A stretch of DNA of 64,000 nucleotides from Sphingomonas trueperi (GTDB lineage: Bacteria; Pseudomonadota; Alphaproteobacteria; Sphingomonadales; Sphingomonadaceae): positions 186,001 to 250,000 of the forward strand of contig NZ_JAATJB010000004.1 of the NCBI RefSeq assembly GCF_011927635.1, in the 5' to 3' direction. Each line of letters begins with the position of its first letter. Positions within the stretch are counted from its first letter, which is position 1. The position numbers and the translations under genes are program-made. This document shows, piece by piece, positions 18,001 through 28,304 of the stretch. The notes below the pieces were generated by a model, which did no database searches, was not told where the DNA came from, and saw nothing but the letters and a program-made list of their open reading frames with translations.

Positions 18001-18101
18001 CGGCAGGTGCCTATGCCAGCAACCCGAACTACCTGAACGCCTGGCATTATGCAGGGCTGGTCGGCCGCAGCTTCAGCGCCGGCGCGAACTTCAACTTCTG
18101 A
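15060..18101 (+). CDS. TonB-dependent outer-membrane receptor
   Basis: 1013 aa. The signal peptide ends near PAHAQ (about 32). A long Ala/Gln/Asp-rich spacer follows, then a TonB-box-like APIVVTGTLFR. The plug domain contains VSLRGLGVSSTVVLIDGLRS and DRIEVLKDGASSTYGADAIG. The barrel ends SFSAGANFNF with a terminal Phe. Large size and plug wording fit the sphingomonad receptors for glycans, peptides or plant compounds; the cargo cannot be read. ATG at 15060 is preceded by a GGGAAGAG purine stretch; an ATG three codons in is the alternative. It is followed by a strong hairpin and a minus-strand beta-helix gene. Confidence 0.93.
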   Translation: MILMDSARLLNLRYGISTAALLTAIAAPAHAQTAAPVQVADAAASAVEATQDPATPDAQDQAAPADQAPIVVTGTLFRDSNASSISPVTVLSAATLQRANITTAQDAIRSVSADSAGSISTGFKNGFSAGGAAVSLRGLGVSSTVVLIDGLRSANFPLNDDGHNSYVDLNSIPFSVVDRIEVLKDGASSTYGADAIGGVVNLISKKQFKGLEGSVQAGTTEKGDGSRYRATLTAGVGDYREKGWNFYINGEYTYDGFITNHSRGYPFNTNDLRPSGLTDRNRNDDSLTTSNPQAVVTRVSQTDLNNPLSGQVGDPTTRYQLLNPNACPFGTFTVNTKEASGTGCAHNLADEYSIIQPKQQRYSTTGRLSVRLADNWEAFATGSYSHSEVTITGAPSNIRAIQPFGGSPAVASSNPGIVLPVYICASGVNCASAADRKLNPNNPYAAAYAGNPADGAARVYYLFGDIPAGSFRYVDVFRTSAGISGDLGNGFKFRLNGVYARDNFSVTQRGFINIQGLLNAINTGAYNFVNPEQNTAAVRNQVSPDRTTPSYSTVATIGGSLLKSLLPLAGGDLNVGGGFQIRRETLMNRNQNADLAYYGLNTSSAQGRQTVTAGFFEIDAPFTRTFDLNVSGRYDHYSQGYSHFSPKVGAKFSPIEQVSFRATYSQGFRAPTFAEYNPASSYAGFTTFAPPASFVAAHPNNAAYSGSYSIGAASTGNPDILPEVSRSVTVGTMLKPTRWLNMTVDYYNIRKSNLIVSGPLQAKAIDAYYAQTTAAAGCAAVAAVGQGYKCNVVDGVDPVNPTALPRLLVLDVPYVNANYQVSSGIDMQATVDLRLADSVRLISRIDATRVLRLDLVTPEGVMQKYAGTLGPYNLSSGGGTPRIRGNWQNAVEFGKFSLTATTYYVGRIKQVAADTIKAVNGTIDLSCANNKAPIVQGGDKNYQCYIRPFIYADLNAAVQVNDQFRFFLNVQNFTNARAPLAAGAYASNPNYLNAWHYAGLVGRSFSAGANFNF

Positions 18102-18110
18102 TACCAGGCC

Positions 18111-18163
18111 GCTGAACACCGCGCATCGGGACGGCATTCGCCGCTCCCGATGCGTCGTTCAGC
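18111..18163 (+). terminator. long nested hairpin after the TonB receptor
   Basis: GCTGAAC (18111-18117) pairs with GTTCAGC (18157-18163). Inside, CGCATCGGGA pairs with TCCCGATGCG, and at the tip CGGC pairs with GCCG around an ATTC loop. It begins 10 bp after the receptor stop. There is no long T-run, so it may act as an mRNA-stabilising or bidirectional structure rather than a textbook terminator. Confidence 0.6.
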
Positions 18164-18407
18164 CATTGTCTCGGCATCAACGCATCCGGCTCCGACCGGC
18201 GTAGAGGGCGTTCGAAATTGGACAATGCGGAGTCGCTGGACGTGCCGGCGGCACTATTTGAACTGTCGACGCAGCATCAGCGGGACGAAAACGTCAGCGG
18301 GACATCGTGAAAGGAATCGGGAAACCGAGTAGCGCCGATCCGCTGCCTGCGCCCCCTTGTTCAAGACCGATCGAGCGCCGCGATCCGCGCCGCGCCGATA
18401 CTTCCGT
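18164..18407. other. intergenic between receptor hairpin and beta-helix gene
   Basis: Convergent gene ends. Apart from the hairpin just upstream I see no gene, repeat or RNA in this stretch. Confidence 0.4.
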
Positions 18408-19385
18408 TCACTTCTTGAAGAGGCCGCCGATCTGATTCCCCGGCGGCAGCGCAGGCTGCTCGCTGTTGATGTAATAGGCGGGCGCGACATTGCCTTGGAC
18501 GGTGGCTGGCGCCTCTACCCGGATCCAGGGCGTGAAGTTCGGCCCGGCGATCACCTGATTGTACCGAATGACGACATTCCTGGGGGCGCTGTACAGGGCG
18601 ATCGCGTGCCACATGGTCATGTAGAACCGGTTGTTGCTGATCTCGATATTCTCATAGCCGCGAACGCGGTCCTCGTCCCCGAAGAACACGCCCTGCGGCT
18701 CGTGGCCCGGGCTGCCGATGATCTGGTTCCGCAGGATCCGGACATTCTTGCAGCCGGACGTCTCGCGCGTCGTCCAGCACTGCACGCCGTCGGGGTGGAT
18801 CGTTGGATTGGTGCGGAAATCGTGAAGCGTATTCGCAATGATCGAGACGCCGTTCGATCCGGGAATCTCGATCGCATCCGAGCCGATGAAGCCGATATCG
18901 TTGTTCTGGATCAGGACGTTGCCGCTACGTCCTGTCTTGATGCCCGCATTGATCTCGCGGAACCGCGAGTTGGTGACGCGAAATCCCTCGACGTTCTGCG
19001 CCACCACGCCGTTGACGTCGTTGACGACCTTCCCGTCGATCACGCCATGTACGTAGAGATCGTCCAGCGTGATGTTGAATCCATTGTTGACGCGAATCAT
19101 CGCCTGCATATTCCCCTCGCCGCGCGCGGCTGCGTAGGAAACCTCGAGCCCCGACAGCGTCAGGTTTCGCGCATTGTTGATCGTCAGGCGGCTGAAGAAC
19201 GCTCGATGGCTGGGGTTGGCGCTGCGAATCCTGACCGAGGAAGCATAGTGGGCGCCATTCAGCGTCACCACGCCATAATGCCCGGGCTGCAACAGGATGA
19301 CGTCGCCCCCTCGCGCCGTCTTCACCGCCGACTGCAATTGGGCGGGTGTCGCAACGGTGATGGCGGCAGCGATGAGCAGGAGCAT
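18408..19385 (-). CDS. secreted right-handed parallel beta-helix protein
   Basis: 325 aa. Start chosen at the ATG at 19385, which has GGAGG five bases upstream and begins with a hydrophobic signal-like stretch (MLLLIAAAITVATPAQLQ). The body is a run of Asn-, Val- and Ile-rich coils (NARNLTLSGLEVSYA, NGFNITLDDLYVHGV, NVLIQNNDIGFIGSDAIEI, ENIEISNNRFYMTMWHAIAL), typical of the pectate-lyase/chondroitinase B/NosD-like beta-helix fold. DVILLQPGHYGVVTLNG near the N-terminus is the usual cap. Such proteins are often polysaccharide lyases or epimerases; no catalytic set can be assigned. Next to a TonB receptor it could process a glycan. Confidence 0.75.
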   Translation of the reverse strand: MLLLIAAAITVATPAQLQSAVKTARGGDVILLQPGHYGVVTLNGAHYASSVRIRSANPSHRAFFSRLTINNARNLTLSGLEVSYAAARGEGNMQAMIRVNNGFNITLDDLYVHGVIDGKVVNDVNGVVAQNVEGFRVTNSRFREINAGIKTGRSGNVLIQNNDIGFIGSDAIEIPGSNGVSIIANTLHDFRTNPTIHPDGVQCWTTRETSGCKNVRILRNQIIGSPGHEPQGVFFGDEDRVRGYENIEISNNRFYMTMWHAIALYSAPRNVVIRYNQVIAGPNFTPWIRVEAPATVQGNVAPAYYINSEQPALPPGNQIGGLFKK

Positions 19386-19525
19386 GGGGTCCTCCGTGAT
19401 GAGACGAGAAGGTCGAAGCGATTCGGGTCCGCCGCCTTCGGATCCCACTCGATATGGCCATCGGGGGGCGGTGTCGCGGCTCCCGCTACCGCGCTGCGGC
19501 GAAGCGTTGCTTTCGTCGCGCGCAT
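19322..19525 (-). CDS. possible 67-aa leader ORF overlapping the beta-helix gene
   Basis: ATG at 19525 with GGAGG eight bases upstream; stop at 19322, 64 nt inside the beta-helix gene in another frame. The N-terminal two thirds (TKATLRRSAVAGAATPPPD, then HIEWDPKAADPNRFD) use GC-rich third positions. The tail that overlaps the next gene looks like ordinary out-of-frame translation. It may be a translated leader coupled to the beta-helix gene, or chance. No family recognised. Confidence 0.3.
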   Translation of the reverse strand: MRATKATLRRSAVAGAATPPPDGHIEWDPKAADPNRFDLLVSSRRTPCSCSSLPPSPLRHPPNCSRR

Positions 19526-19756
19526 CGAGCGGACCTCCCACGAAAGGCGCGTTTTCCGGCAATCTAGCCGCACGCGAGGATGGCAAATCCGGATCACGCG
19601 GTTGAACGTCGCGCCCTTCGATGCTGCGGTCGCGAAATCCCGAACGACCGCGACGGGCACCTCGAAATAGCGACCGCGCGGGCAAGTGCACCAAACGCAA
19701 CTCCCTTCCCGGGCGTTGCGCTTGCGACTCGCCGGTGCCGCTGCGATGCTGGGGCG
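19526..19756. other. divergent intergenic between beta-helix and deaminase genes
   Basis: About 230 bp with no recognised gene or repeat. Promoters for the minus-strand beta-helix gene and the plus-strand deaminase should lie here, but none could be identified with confidence. Confidence 0.35.
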
Positions 19757-20773
19757 ATGGAAAATTTGGACGCTTTCATCGCCGGCCTGCCCAAGGCCGA
19801 ACTCCATCTCCACATCGAAGGCAGTCTCGAGCCCGAGCAGATGTTCGAATTTGCCCGGCGCAACGGCGTGGCGATCCCCTATGACAGCGTCGAGGCGGTG
19901 CGCGCCGCCTATCGGTTCTCGAACCTCCAGGACTTTCTCGACATCTATTATGCCGGCGCCGACGTGCTGCGCACCGAGGCCGATTTCCGCGACCTCGCGC
20001 TCGCCTATTTCGAGCGCTCCGCCGCCGACGGCGTCCGCCATGCCGAGATCTTCTTCGATCCGCAGACCCACACGCATCGCGGCATCGCGATGGCCACGGT
20101 GGTCAAGGGGCTGCTTGCGGGCATGGCCGAAGCCGAGACGCGCTTCGGCATCACCTCGCAGCTGATCCTCTGCTTCCTGCGCCATCTCGACGAGGAAGAC
20201 GCCTTCAAGACGCTGGCCGAGGCCGAGCCCTGGCTCGATCGCATCGCCGGCGTGGGGCTGGATTCGTCCGAGCTCGGCCATCCGCCGTCGAAGTTCGCCC
20301 GCGTGTTCGCCGCCGCCGCCGAAAAGGGCCTCAAGCGCGTCGCCCATGCCGGCGAGGAAGGCCCGGCGGCCTATGTCCATGAAGCGCTCGACCTGCTGCA
20401 GGTCGACCGGCTCGACCATGGCAATCGCAGCCTCGACGACCCCGCGCTGGTCACCCGGCTGGCGCGGTCGGGCATGACGCTCACCGTCTGCCCGCTGTCC
20501 AACGTCAAGCTGTGCAACGTCGAGACGATCGACGCGCATCCGATCGACCGGATGCTCGAACTCGGCCTGCGCGCCACGGTGAACTCGGACGACCCCGCCT
20601 ATTTCGGCGGCTATGTCGGCGAGAATTATCGCGCCGTCGCTTATGGCCGCGGCCTCACCAAGCAGCAGCTGGCCACGCTTGCGCGCAACAGCTTCCTGGG
20701 CTCGTTCCTGCCCGACGAGGCCGTGGCGACGCACCTTGCGGCGATCGACGCCTGGGTGGCGGAGGCGGCGTGA
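19757..20773 (+). CDS. adenine/adenosine deaminase family protein
   Basis: 338 aa zinc amidohydrolase. KAELHLHIEGSLEPE holds the first metal His pair; HAEIFFDPQTHT, GVGLDSSELGHPPSKF, HAGEEG, DRLDHGN and TVNSDDPAYFGGY supply the remaining metal and catalytic residues. The SSELGHPPSKF wording is that of adenine deaminases (Aah1-like) more than of true adenosine deaminases, so deamination of adenine to hypoxanthine is favoured. The stop shares a base with the next start (TGATG). The following phosphoribosyltransferase could convert the hypoxanthine to IMP. Confidence 0.88.
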   Translation: MENLDAFIAGLPKAELHLHIEGSLEPEQMFEFARRNGVAIPYDSVEAVRAAYRFSNLQDFLDIYYAGADVLRTEADFRDLALAYFERSAADGVRHAEIFFDPQTHTHRGIAMATVVKGLLAGMAEAETRFGITSQLILCFLRHLDEEDAFKTLAEAEPWLDRIAGVGLDSSELGHPPSKFARVFAAAAEKGLKRVAHAGEEGPAAYVHEALDLLQVDRLDHGNRSLDDPALVTRLARSGMTLTVCPLSNVKLCNVETIDAHPIDRMLELGLRATVNSDDPAYFGGYVGENYRAVAYGRGLTKQQLATLARNSFLGSFLPDEAVATHLAAIDAWVAEAA

Positions 20774-21288
20774 TGGGCGACATCGTCTTCACCCATTTCA
20801 CCCATGACCAGCTCGTCGCCGGCGTCCACACGATTGCGGGCGCAGTGGCGGACTGGTCCCCCACCCTGCTGGTCGGCGTCGGCCGCGGGGGGCTGACGCC
20901 TGCAGTGTATCTGTCGCACCGCATCGCGCTGCCGCTCGTCTCGATCGACTATTCGACCGGCATCGCCCAGTTCGCCGAGGAGCTCGTCGCGGTGCTCGCC
21001 AAGCGAACCCGCGACGGCGAGCGGCTGCTGTTCGTCGAGGACATCAACGACAGCGGCAAGACCATCGGCGCGTTGCGCGCGGCGCTCGCGGCCGAGGGGG
21101 CGGTTGCCGAGCAGGTGCGCTTCGCCGTGCTGCTCGACAATGTCCGTTCGTCACAGCGAGTGGAATATGGCGCCGAGACGATCGACCGCGCGGTGCAGAA
21201 GGACTGGTTCGTCTTCCCTTGGGAAGCGATGGCGCCGCAGACCAGCCTCGATGCCGATGCGCGCGAGGTACCCGATCGGCTGGCTTGA
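20773..21288 (+). CDS. purine phosphoribosyltransferase
   Basis: 171 aa type I PRTase. The PRPP-binding loop reads LLFVEDINDSGKTIGAL, and LVGVGRGGLTPAVYLSHRI is the N-terminal PPi loop. Size and wording resemble Gpt-like xanthine/hypoxanthine-guanine enzymes. It transfers phosphoribose from PRPP to a 6-oxopurine. Overlapping the deaminase gene by one base suggests a two-step adenine to IMP salvage unit. Exact base specificity is inferred. Confidence 0.85.
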   Translation: MGDIVFTHFTHDQLVAGVHTIAGAVADWSPTLLVGVGRGGLTPAVYLSHRIALPLVSIDYSTGIAQFAEELVAVLAKRTRDGERLLFVEDINDSGKTIGALRAALAAEGAVAEQVRFAVLLDNVRSSQRVEYGAETIDRAVQKDWFVFPWEAMAPQTSLDADAREVPDRLA

Positions 21289-21420
21289 CAGCCGCCGTTC
21301 AGCAACCGTCAATCGCGCGCATGCCACGCCTCATCGCGTGAACGCGCGGGAGAGTTTCGCCGGCTCGCGCGTTCGAGGGGCATTCGGCGACGTTTACTGT
21401 TTGGAAGTGTCGGAGGAACA

Positions 21421-22020
21421 ATGCCAATTTCATCACAGAAGGGCCGGCGGCTGGCAGCACTCGGCCTGATGGTCGCGGGCAGCCTCTCGCTCGCATCGTG
21501 CATGACCGCCACGCCGTACCAGCCCGCTTCGGCGAGCGGCTCGGTGCGCAACGGCTATTCGGACGAGCAGATCGAGGACAATCGGTTTCGGGTGAGCTTT
21601 TCCGGCAACAGCCTGACCTCGCGCGAGACGGTGGAGCGCTATCTGCTTTACCGCGCGGCCGAGCTGACGCTGCAGAACGGCTATGACTATTTCCTGCTCG
21701 CCAACCGCGACACGGAAAAGAAGACGCAGACCTATGCGACGCCGGGTGTCGGCGGTGCGGGCTTTGGTGGTCCCTGGGGCTATTGGAACCCGTACTGGCG
21801 CTATTACAGCCCACGTTGGGGCTGGCGCAGCTGGGATCCCTTCTGGGGCGATCCCTTCTTTGACCGGAGCGTCGATATCCGCACCGTCGACCGCTACGAG
21901 GCGATGGCCGAGATCGTGATGGGCAAGGGCCCCAAGCCCGCCGACAACATCCGCGCCTTCGATGCGCGCGAGGTGAAGGAACGGCTGGGCCCGAAGATTC
22001 AGATGCCGCAGACCCGCTGA
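21421..22020 (+). CDS. CC0125/CC1285-like lipoprotein
   Basis: 199 aa. The lipobox LSLASC sits at the end of a hydrophobic signal (Cys about 27). The following SDEQIEDNRFRVSFSGNSLT and YLLYRAAELTLQNGYDYFLL blocks are typical of a conserved alphaproteobacterial lipoprotein family of unknown function (CC0125/CC1285). The centre is rich in Gly, Trp and Tyr (GPWGYWNPYWRYYSPRWGW). GGAGG lies seven bases before the ATG. It is followed by a strong intrinsic terminator and so is probably monocistronic. Confidence 0.8.
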   Translation: MPISSQKGRRLAALGLMVAGSLSLASCMTATPYQPASASGSVRNGYSDEQIEDNRFRVSFSGNSLTSRETVERYLLYRAAELTLQNGYDYFLLANRDTEKKTQTYATPGVGGAGFGGPWGYWNPYWRYYSPRWGWRSWDPFWGDPFFDRSVDIRTVDRYEAMAEIVMGKGPKPADNIRAFDAREVKERLGPKIQMPQTR

Positions 22021-22045
22021 TCGCGGGCAGCGGAGAAACAGAAAA

Positions 22046-22082
22046 GGCGGCGCCGGGACCACCGGCGCCGCCCTTTTCTTTT
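22046..22082 (+). terminator. rho-independent terminator of the lipoprotein gene
   Basis: An 11-bp perfect stem (GGCGGCGCCGG with CCGGCGCCGCC, 22046-22056 and 22062-22072) with a 5-base loop, followed by CTTTTCTTTT. It starts 25 bp after the stop codon. Confidence 0.92.
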
Positions 22083-22110
22083 GGTGTATGGGGGGGGCAG
22101 CCCCCTCAGC

Positions 22111-22222
22111 CGTCATCCCGGCGGAAGCCGGGATCCATTGGGGTCTCCGGCTCGTGGGGTCTCCGGCTCGGCGCTAGCTGGCGCCGCGAGGCGACTGGAT
22201 CCCGGCTTTCGCCGGGATGACG
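22111..22222. repeat. REP-like inverted-repeat element, family 1, copy 1
   Basis: Two inverted arms (22111-22140 and 22196-22222), each a CGTCATCCCGGC...GCCGGGATCCA hairpin, enclose a variable spacer; total 112 bp. Same arms as the copies at 44804, 47732 and 58760. It lies between convergent genes. Confidence 0.85.
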
Positions 22223-22284
22223 CCCGCGGCGGTGGCGCCTTCTTCCCCCGCCCCCTCCCGCAAGCGCGAGGGGGACCAGCAGCG

Positions 22285-25029
<2,745 letters not shown>

Positions 25030-25155
25030 GCGAATTCCTGACCTGTTTGGATGGGATGCGCGACGGCTGCCGGACGCGGCAGAGCCATCACGGGGCGCAC
25101 CGCGCAGACGCGCGGCGACGAAAGGAAGAAGGCCCGGACGCGCGGGCCGGAAAGG

Positions 25156-25416
25156 CTATTCGCGCCGCTGCTCGAAGGCGAGGCGAAGCGCAGGCCGCGG
25201 CGTGGCGGCCAGATGGAACACCGGGATCGTGACGACCCGCACCAGCGCGGGGAGCGCCGCCGCAGCCGCGACGATGTGGCGCGACGGGGCAACCGCCGCC
25301 TGCGCCGCTTCGGCCACGCGCACCACGGCCACGCCCTGGATCGGACGCAGGCCACGCTCGCCCGACACGCCGGTCAGGCTCGCGAAAAGCGCAGTGAGAA
25401 GCAGCAGCAGTTCCAA
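25156..25416 (-). CDS. small hypothetical protein with N-terminal hydrophobic segment
   Basis: 86 aa if the TTG at 25416 is the start (AGGG lies six bases upstream). Third codon positions are almost all G or C over its whole length, which argues for real coding. It opens with ELLLLLTALFASLTG, a signal or anchor segment, then a helical Ala/Val-rich body (VAVVRVAEAAQAAVAPSRHI) and ends PALRLAFEQRRE. No family recognised. It sits 126 bp upstream of secA on the same strand. Confidence 0.6.
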   Translation of the reverse strand: MELLLLLTALFASLTGVSGERGLRPIQGVAVVRVAEAAQAAVAPSRHIVAAAAALPALVRVVTIPVFHLAATPRPALRLAFEQRRE

Positions 25417-25509
25417 GCGAAACCCTGTGGTACACGGTGGTGATGTCGCAACCGACGGGCGGCAACGCACGACACATAGGGATCGTCGCACGGTTCGTCT
25501 AATCAAAAG

Positions 25510-26172
25510 CTAGGGCTTGGCCGGCGCTTCGGTGCGGAATGAGACGATGTACTCCGCAGTCTTGGCGGCCAATGCGCCACTTTTTGACGATGGCGCCGTG
25601 GCGAGCGACAGCAATTGCCCGCATGCCGCACGATCGATCGCACTGTTTCCGCTTGATTCCAGGATGCGACAATCGACCACGCGCTGGTTGGCCTCGAACG
25701 ACACCGCCGCTATCACCGGCTGCCGATAGTCGGATGGCAGCCTCGCCACCGTCAGCTGCAATTCGGCAGGCGGAATCGGTGCTCCCGCGCCTACGCCGCC
25801 ACCGACACCGTTGCGATGGGGCGGCGCACTGCCCAAGCGCCACGTGAAGCGGTTCGTGTAAGTGAAAGCCATCGCATTGCCTGCAGCATCGCGTGCGGGC
25901 CAGAATCGTGCGCGGCGGACGAGCAGGCTACAAGCCCGCTCGTCCAATTCATCAAAACTCGAAGATTGCGTAACCGTGCAATCGATGGGGACGCCGCCCG
26001 GACCGACCTTAAGCCGGAACTCAACGGTGCCTTCATGCCGCTGCCGTTTAGCAGACGGTGGATAATCATCGTCGGTTATCCAACTGCTGGGGTTCGTCAA
26101 CGGTGTCGGCGGCTTCGGGCCCTTCGCACTATCCTGCGCCTGCACCGCCAGCAGCGCCATCACCAAAAACAT
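25510..26172 (-). CDS. TonB C-terminal-like domain protein
   Basis: About 220 aa from the ATG at 26172, preferred because GGGAG lies eight bases upstream and the protein then starts with a signal-like MFLVMALLAVQAQ. The centre (EGTVEFRLKVGPGGVPIDCTVTQSSSFDELDERACSLLVRRARFWPA) is a textbook TonB C-terminal domain: a new strand, a conserved D-C-x-V, then the L/R-R-x-R-F-x-P-A motif. A second half-repeat follows (VVDCRILESSGNSAIDRAACGQLL). It lacks the Pro-rich arm and TM of true TonB and probably acts in the periplasm. Confidence 0.8.
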   Translation of the reverse strand: MFLVMALLAVQAQDSAKGPKPPTPLTNPSSWITDDDYPPSAKRQRHEGTVEFRLKVGPGGVPIDCTVTQSSSFDELDERACSLLVRRARFWPARDAAGNAMAFTYTNRFTWRLGSAPPHRNGVGGGVGAGAPIPPAELQLTVARLPSDYRQPVIAAVSFEANQRVVDCRILESSGNSAIDRAACGQLLSLATAPSSKSGALAAKTAEYIVSFRTEAPAKP

Positions 26173-26228
26173 TGATCTTTCTCCCCCCATGCACGAAGCA
26201 CGCGCGCATCCTAATCACAGGCGGTTTC

Positions 26229-27455
26229 ATGTCCACCAGCACCTCCCCGCTCGCGCAGCCCTTCCCCGCTCTGCCCGCGATCCCCGGCGTCAGCCTGCGC
26301 GTTGCCCGCGCGCGGTACAAGAACTGGGACCGCTGCGATCTCACCTTCGTCACCCTCGACGAAGGCACCAGCGTCGCCGGCGTGCTGACCAGCAGCAAAT
26401 GCCCCTCCCCCGAGGTGGAGTGGTGCCGCAAGGCGCTGGTTCTCGGCAAGGCGCGTGCGCTGGTGGTGAATGCCGGTAACTCGAACGCCTTTACCGGCAA
26501 TCGCGGCCGCGCGGCGGTGGAGGCGATCGCCGCCCGCACCGCCCAGCATCTCGGCTGCGATCCCTCCGACGTGTTCGTCTCCTCGACCGGCGTGATCGGC
26601 GTGCCGCTGCCGATCGAGAAGGCCGAGGCCGGGCTCGATGCCGCCTACACGGCCGAACCCTGCGCCTGGGAAGACGCCGCCGCGACGATCATGACCACCG
26701 ACACCTTCGCCAAGGGCGCGGTGACCACCGCGGTGGTCGACGGTCGCACGGTGACGCTCGCCGGCATCATCAAGGGGTCGGGCATGATCGCGCCGGACAT
26801 GGCGACGATGCTCGGCTTCATCTTTACCGATGCGGCGGTGGACCCGGTGTTCCTCCAGCGCGCGCTCAGCGAGGCCAATGGCGCGACCTTCTCGTGCATC
26901 ACCGTGGACGGCGACACTTCCACCAGCGACACCGTGCTCGCCTTCGCGACCGGCAAGGCCGGCAATGCGCCGCTGACCAGCGACGAGGATGCCGGCGCCG
27001 ACGCCTTCCGCGCCGCGCTCGCCGATCTCTGCCGCCAGCTCGCCCTGCTCGTCGTCCGCGACGGCGAAGGCGCGCAGAAGCTGATCGAAATCACCGTCGA
27101 GGGCGCCGAGAGCGACCGCAGCGCGCACCGCATCGCCATGTCGATCGCCAACTCGCCGCTGGTCAAGACCGCGATCGCCGGCGAGGACGCCAATTGGGGC
27201 CGCGTGGTGATGGCGGTGGGCAAGGCCGGTGAGCCCGCCGAGCGCGACAAGCTCGCCATCCGCTTCGGCACCACCCAGGTGGCCCGCGACGGTCTGGCGG
27301 TAGACGGCTATGACGAGGCGCCGGTCGCCGCGCATCTCAAGGGCCAGGAAATCGAAATCGGCGTCGATCTGGGTCTCGGTGAGGGCCGCGCCACGGTTTG
27401 GACCTGCGACCTCACCCATGGCTATATCTCGATCAACGCCGATTACCGGAGCTGA
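26229..27455 (+). CDS. argJ: bifunctional ornithine acetyltransferase/N-acetylglutamate synthase
   Basis: 408 aa. It recycles the acetyl group between N-acetylornithine and glutamate in arginine synthesis. The self-cleavage site GSGMIAPDMATMLGF (Ala-Thr) is present at about 180-192, as are GNSNAFTG and FVSSTGVIGVPLP. Terminal THGYISINADYRS is the normal end. Start at ATG 26229; open frame further upstream is opposite the TonB-like gene and is rejected. argC of the same pathway is at 56168. Confidence 0.96.
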   Translation: MSTSTSPLAQPFPALPAIPGVSLRVARARYKNWDRCDLTFVTLDEGTSVAGVLTSSKCPSPEVEWCRKALVLGKARALVVNAGNSNAFTGNRGRAAVEAIAARTAQHLGCDPSDVFVSSTGVIGVPLPIEKAEAGLDAAYTAEPCAWEDAAATIMTTDTFAKGAVTTAVVDGRTVTLAGIIKGSGMIAPDMATMLGFIFTDAAVDPVFLQRALSEANGATFSCITVDGDTSTSDTVLAFATGKAGNAPLTSDEDAGADAFRAALADLCRQLALLVVRDGEGAQKLIEITVEGAESDRSAHRIAMSIANSPLVKTAIAGEDANWGRVVMAVGKAGEPAERDKLAIRFGTTQVARDGLAVDGYDEAPVAAHLKGQEIEIGVDLGLGEGRATVWTCDLTHGYISINADYRS

Positions 27456-27460
27456 GCCGC

Positions 27461-28255
27461 TTGCATCCCCATCATGACGCGGTCTCCGCGCTGATCCGCC
27501 GCGTCGCCGAGACGGTCGTCCTCCCGCGCTTCCGCAACCTCGCCGCGCACGAGGTGCTGGAGAAAACGCCGGGCGAACTGGTCACCATCGCCGATCGCGA
27601 GGCCGAAGAGCGGCTGACCGAGGGCTTGGCCGCGATCGCCCCCGATGCAGTGATCATCGGCGAGGAAGCCTGTGCCGCGAACCCGGCGCTCGTCGACCAG
27701 GCGATGGCGGCGCGCGCCTGGGTCATCGATCCGATCGACGGCACCGGCAATTTCGCCGCGGGCGAGCCGCCCTTCGGCATCATGATCGCGCTGATCGAAG
27801 CGGGCGTCATTCAGGCGGGCTGGATCTACGATCCGGTCGCCGAACGGATGTGTCATGCGGCGCTGGGCGGCGGCGCGTTCGTCAATGGCACGCAGGTCCA
27901 AGCCCGACAGAGCGACGGCCCGCGCCCTCATGCCGCGGTGTCGAAGGTCGCCCAGTCCGAGGCCGAGCATGCCGAGCGGATGCGCCGGTTCGAGCAGGAT
28001 TTCGAGCTTTGGGCGATGCCGCGCTGCGCGGCGGAGAACTACCCCCGGTTGGCGCTGGGGCAGAACGACGTCGCGGTGTTCCGGCGCACGCTGATCTGGG
28101 ATCATGCCCCCGGGGTCGTCTTCCTCGGGGAGGCGGGCGGCTATGTCGCCCATTGGAACGGTACGCCCTATCGCGGCGACGGCAAGGGTGTGGGGCTGAT
28201 CGCGGCCTCGACACCCGAACTGGGCCGCCGCGCTACCGAATTGCTGTTCGGCTGA
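27461..28255 (+). CDS. inositol monophosphatase family phosphatase
   Basis: 264 aa. Start taken as TTG at 27461, five bases after the argJ stop with GGAG nine bases upstream; no ATG gives a sensible start. The metal-binding motifs are VIDPIDGTGNF and IWDHAPGVVFLGEAGG, with GEEA upstream. The family includes inositol-1-phosphatase, HisN-type histidinol phosphatase and CysQ. Which substrate applies is not readable. Its tight link to argJ is a conserved neighbourhood rather than proof of an arginine role. Confidence 0.85.
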   Translation: MHPHHDAVSALIRRVAETVVLPRFRNLAAHEVLEKTPGELVTIADREAEERLTEGLAAIAPDAVIIGEEACAANPALVDQAMAARAWVIDPIDGTGNFAAGEPPFGIMIALIEAGVIQAGWIYDPVAERMCHAALGGGAFVNGTQVQARQSDGPRPHAAVSKVAQSEAEHAERMRRFEQDFELWAMPRCAAENYPRLALGQNDVAVFRRTLIWDHAPGVVFLGEAGGYVAHWNGTPYRGDGKGVGLIAASTPELGRRATELLFG

Positions 28256-28264
28256 AAAACGCTC

Positions 28265-28290
28265 CTCCCCTCTCGCGGACGGGAGGGGAG
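28265..28290. terminator. hairpin between phosphatase and trxA
   Basis: CTCCCCTC (28265-28272) pairs with GAGGGGAG (28283-28290) across a 10-base loop. It lies between two convergent genes and could serve both directions. No T-run follows on either side. Confidence 0.5.
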
Positions 28291-28304
28291 AACGCGTGAC
28301 GCGA

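Noticed and set aside
15057..18137. 1026-codon open frame on the minus strand
   Set aside because: Lies exactly opposite the TonB receptor; no domain motifs, biased composition.
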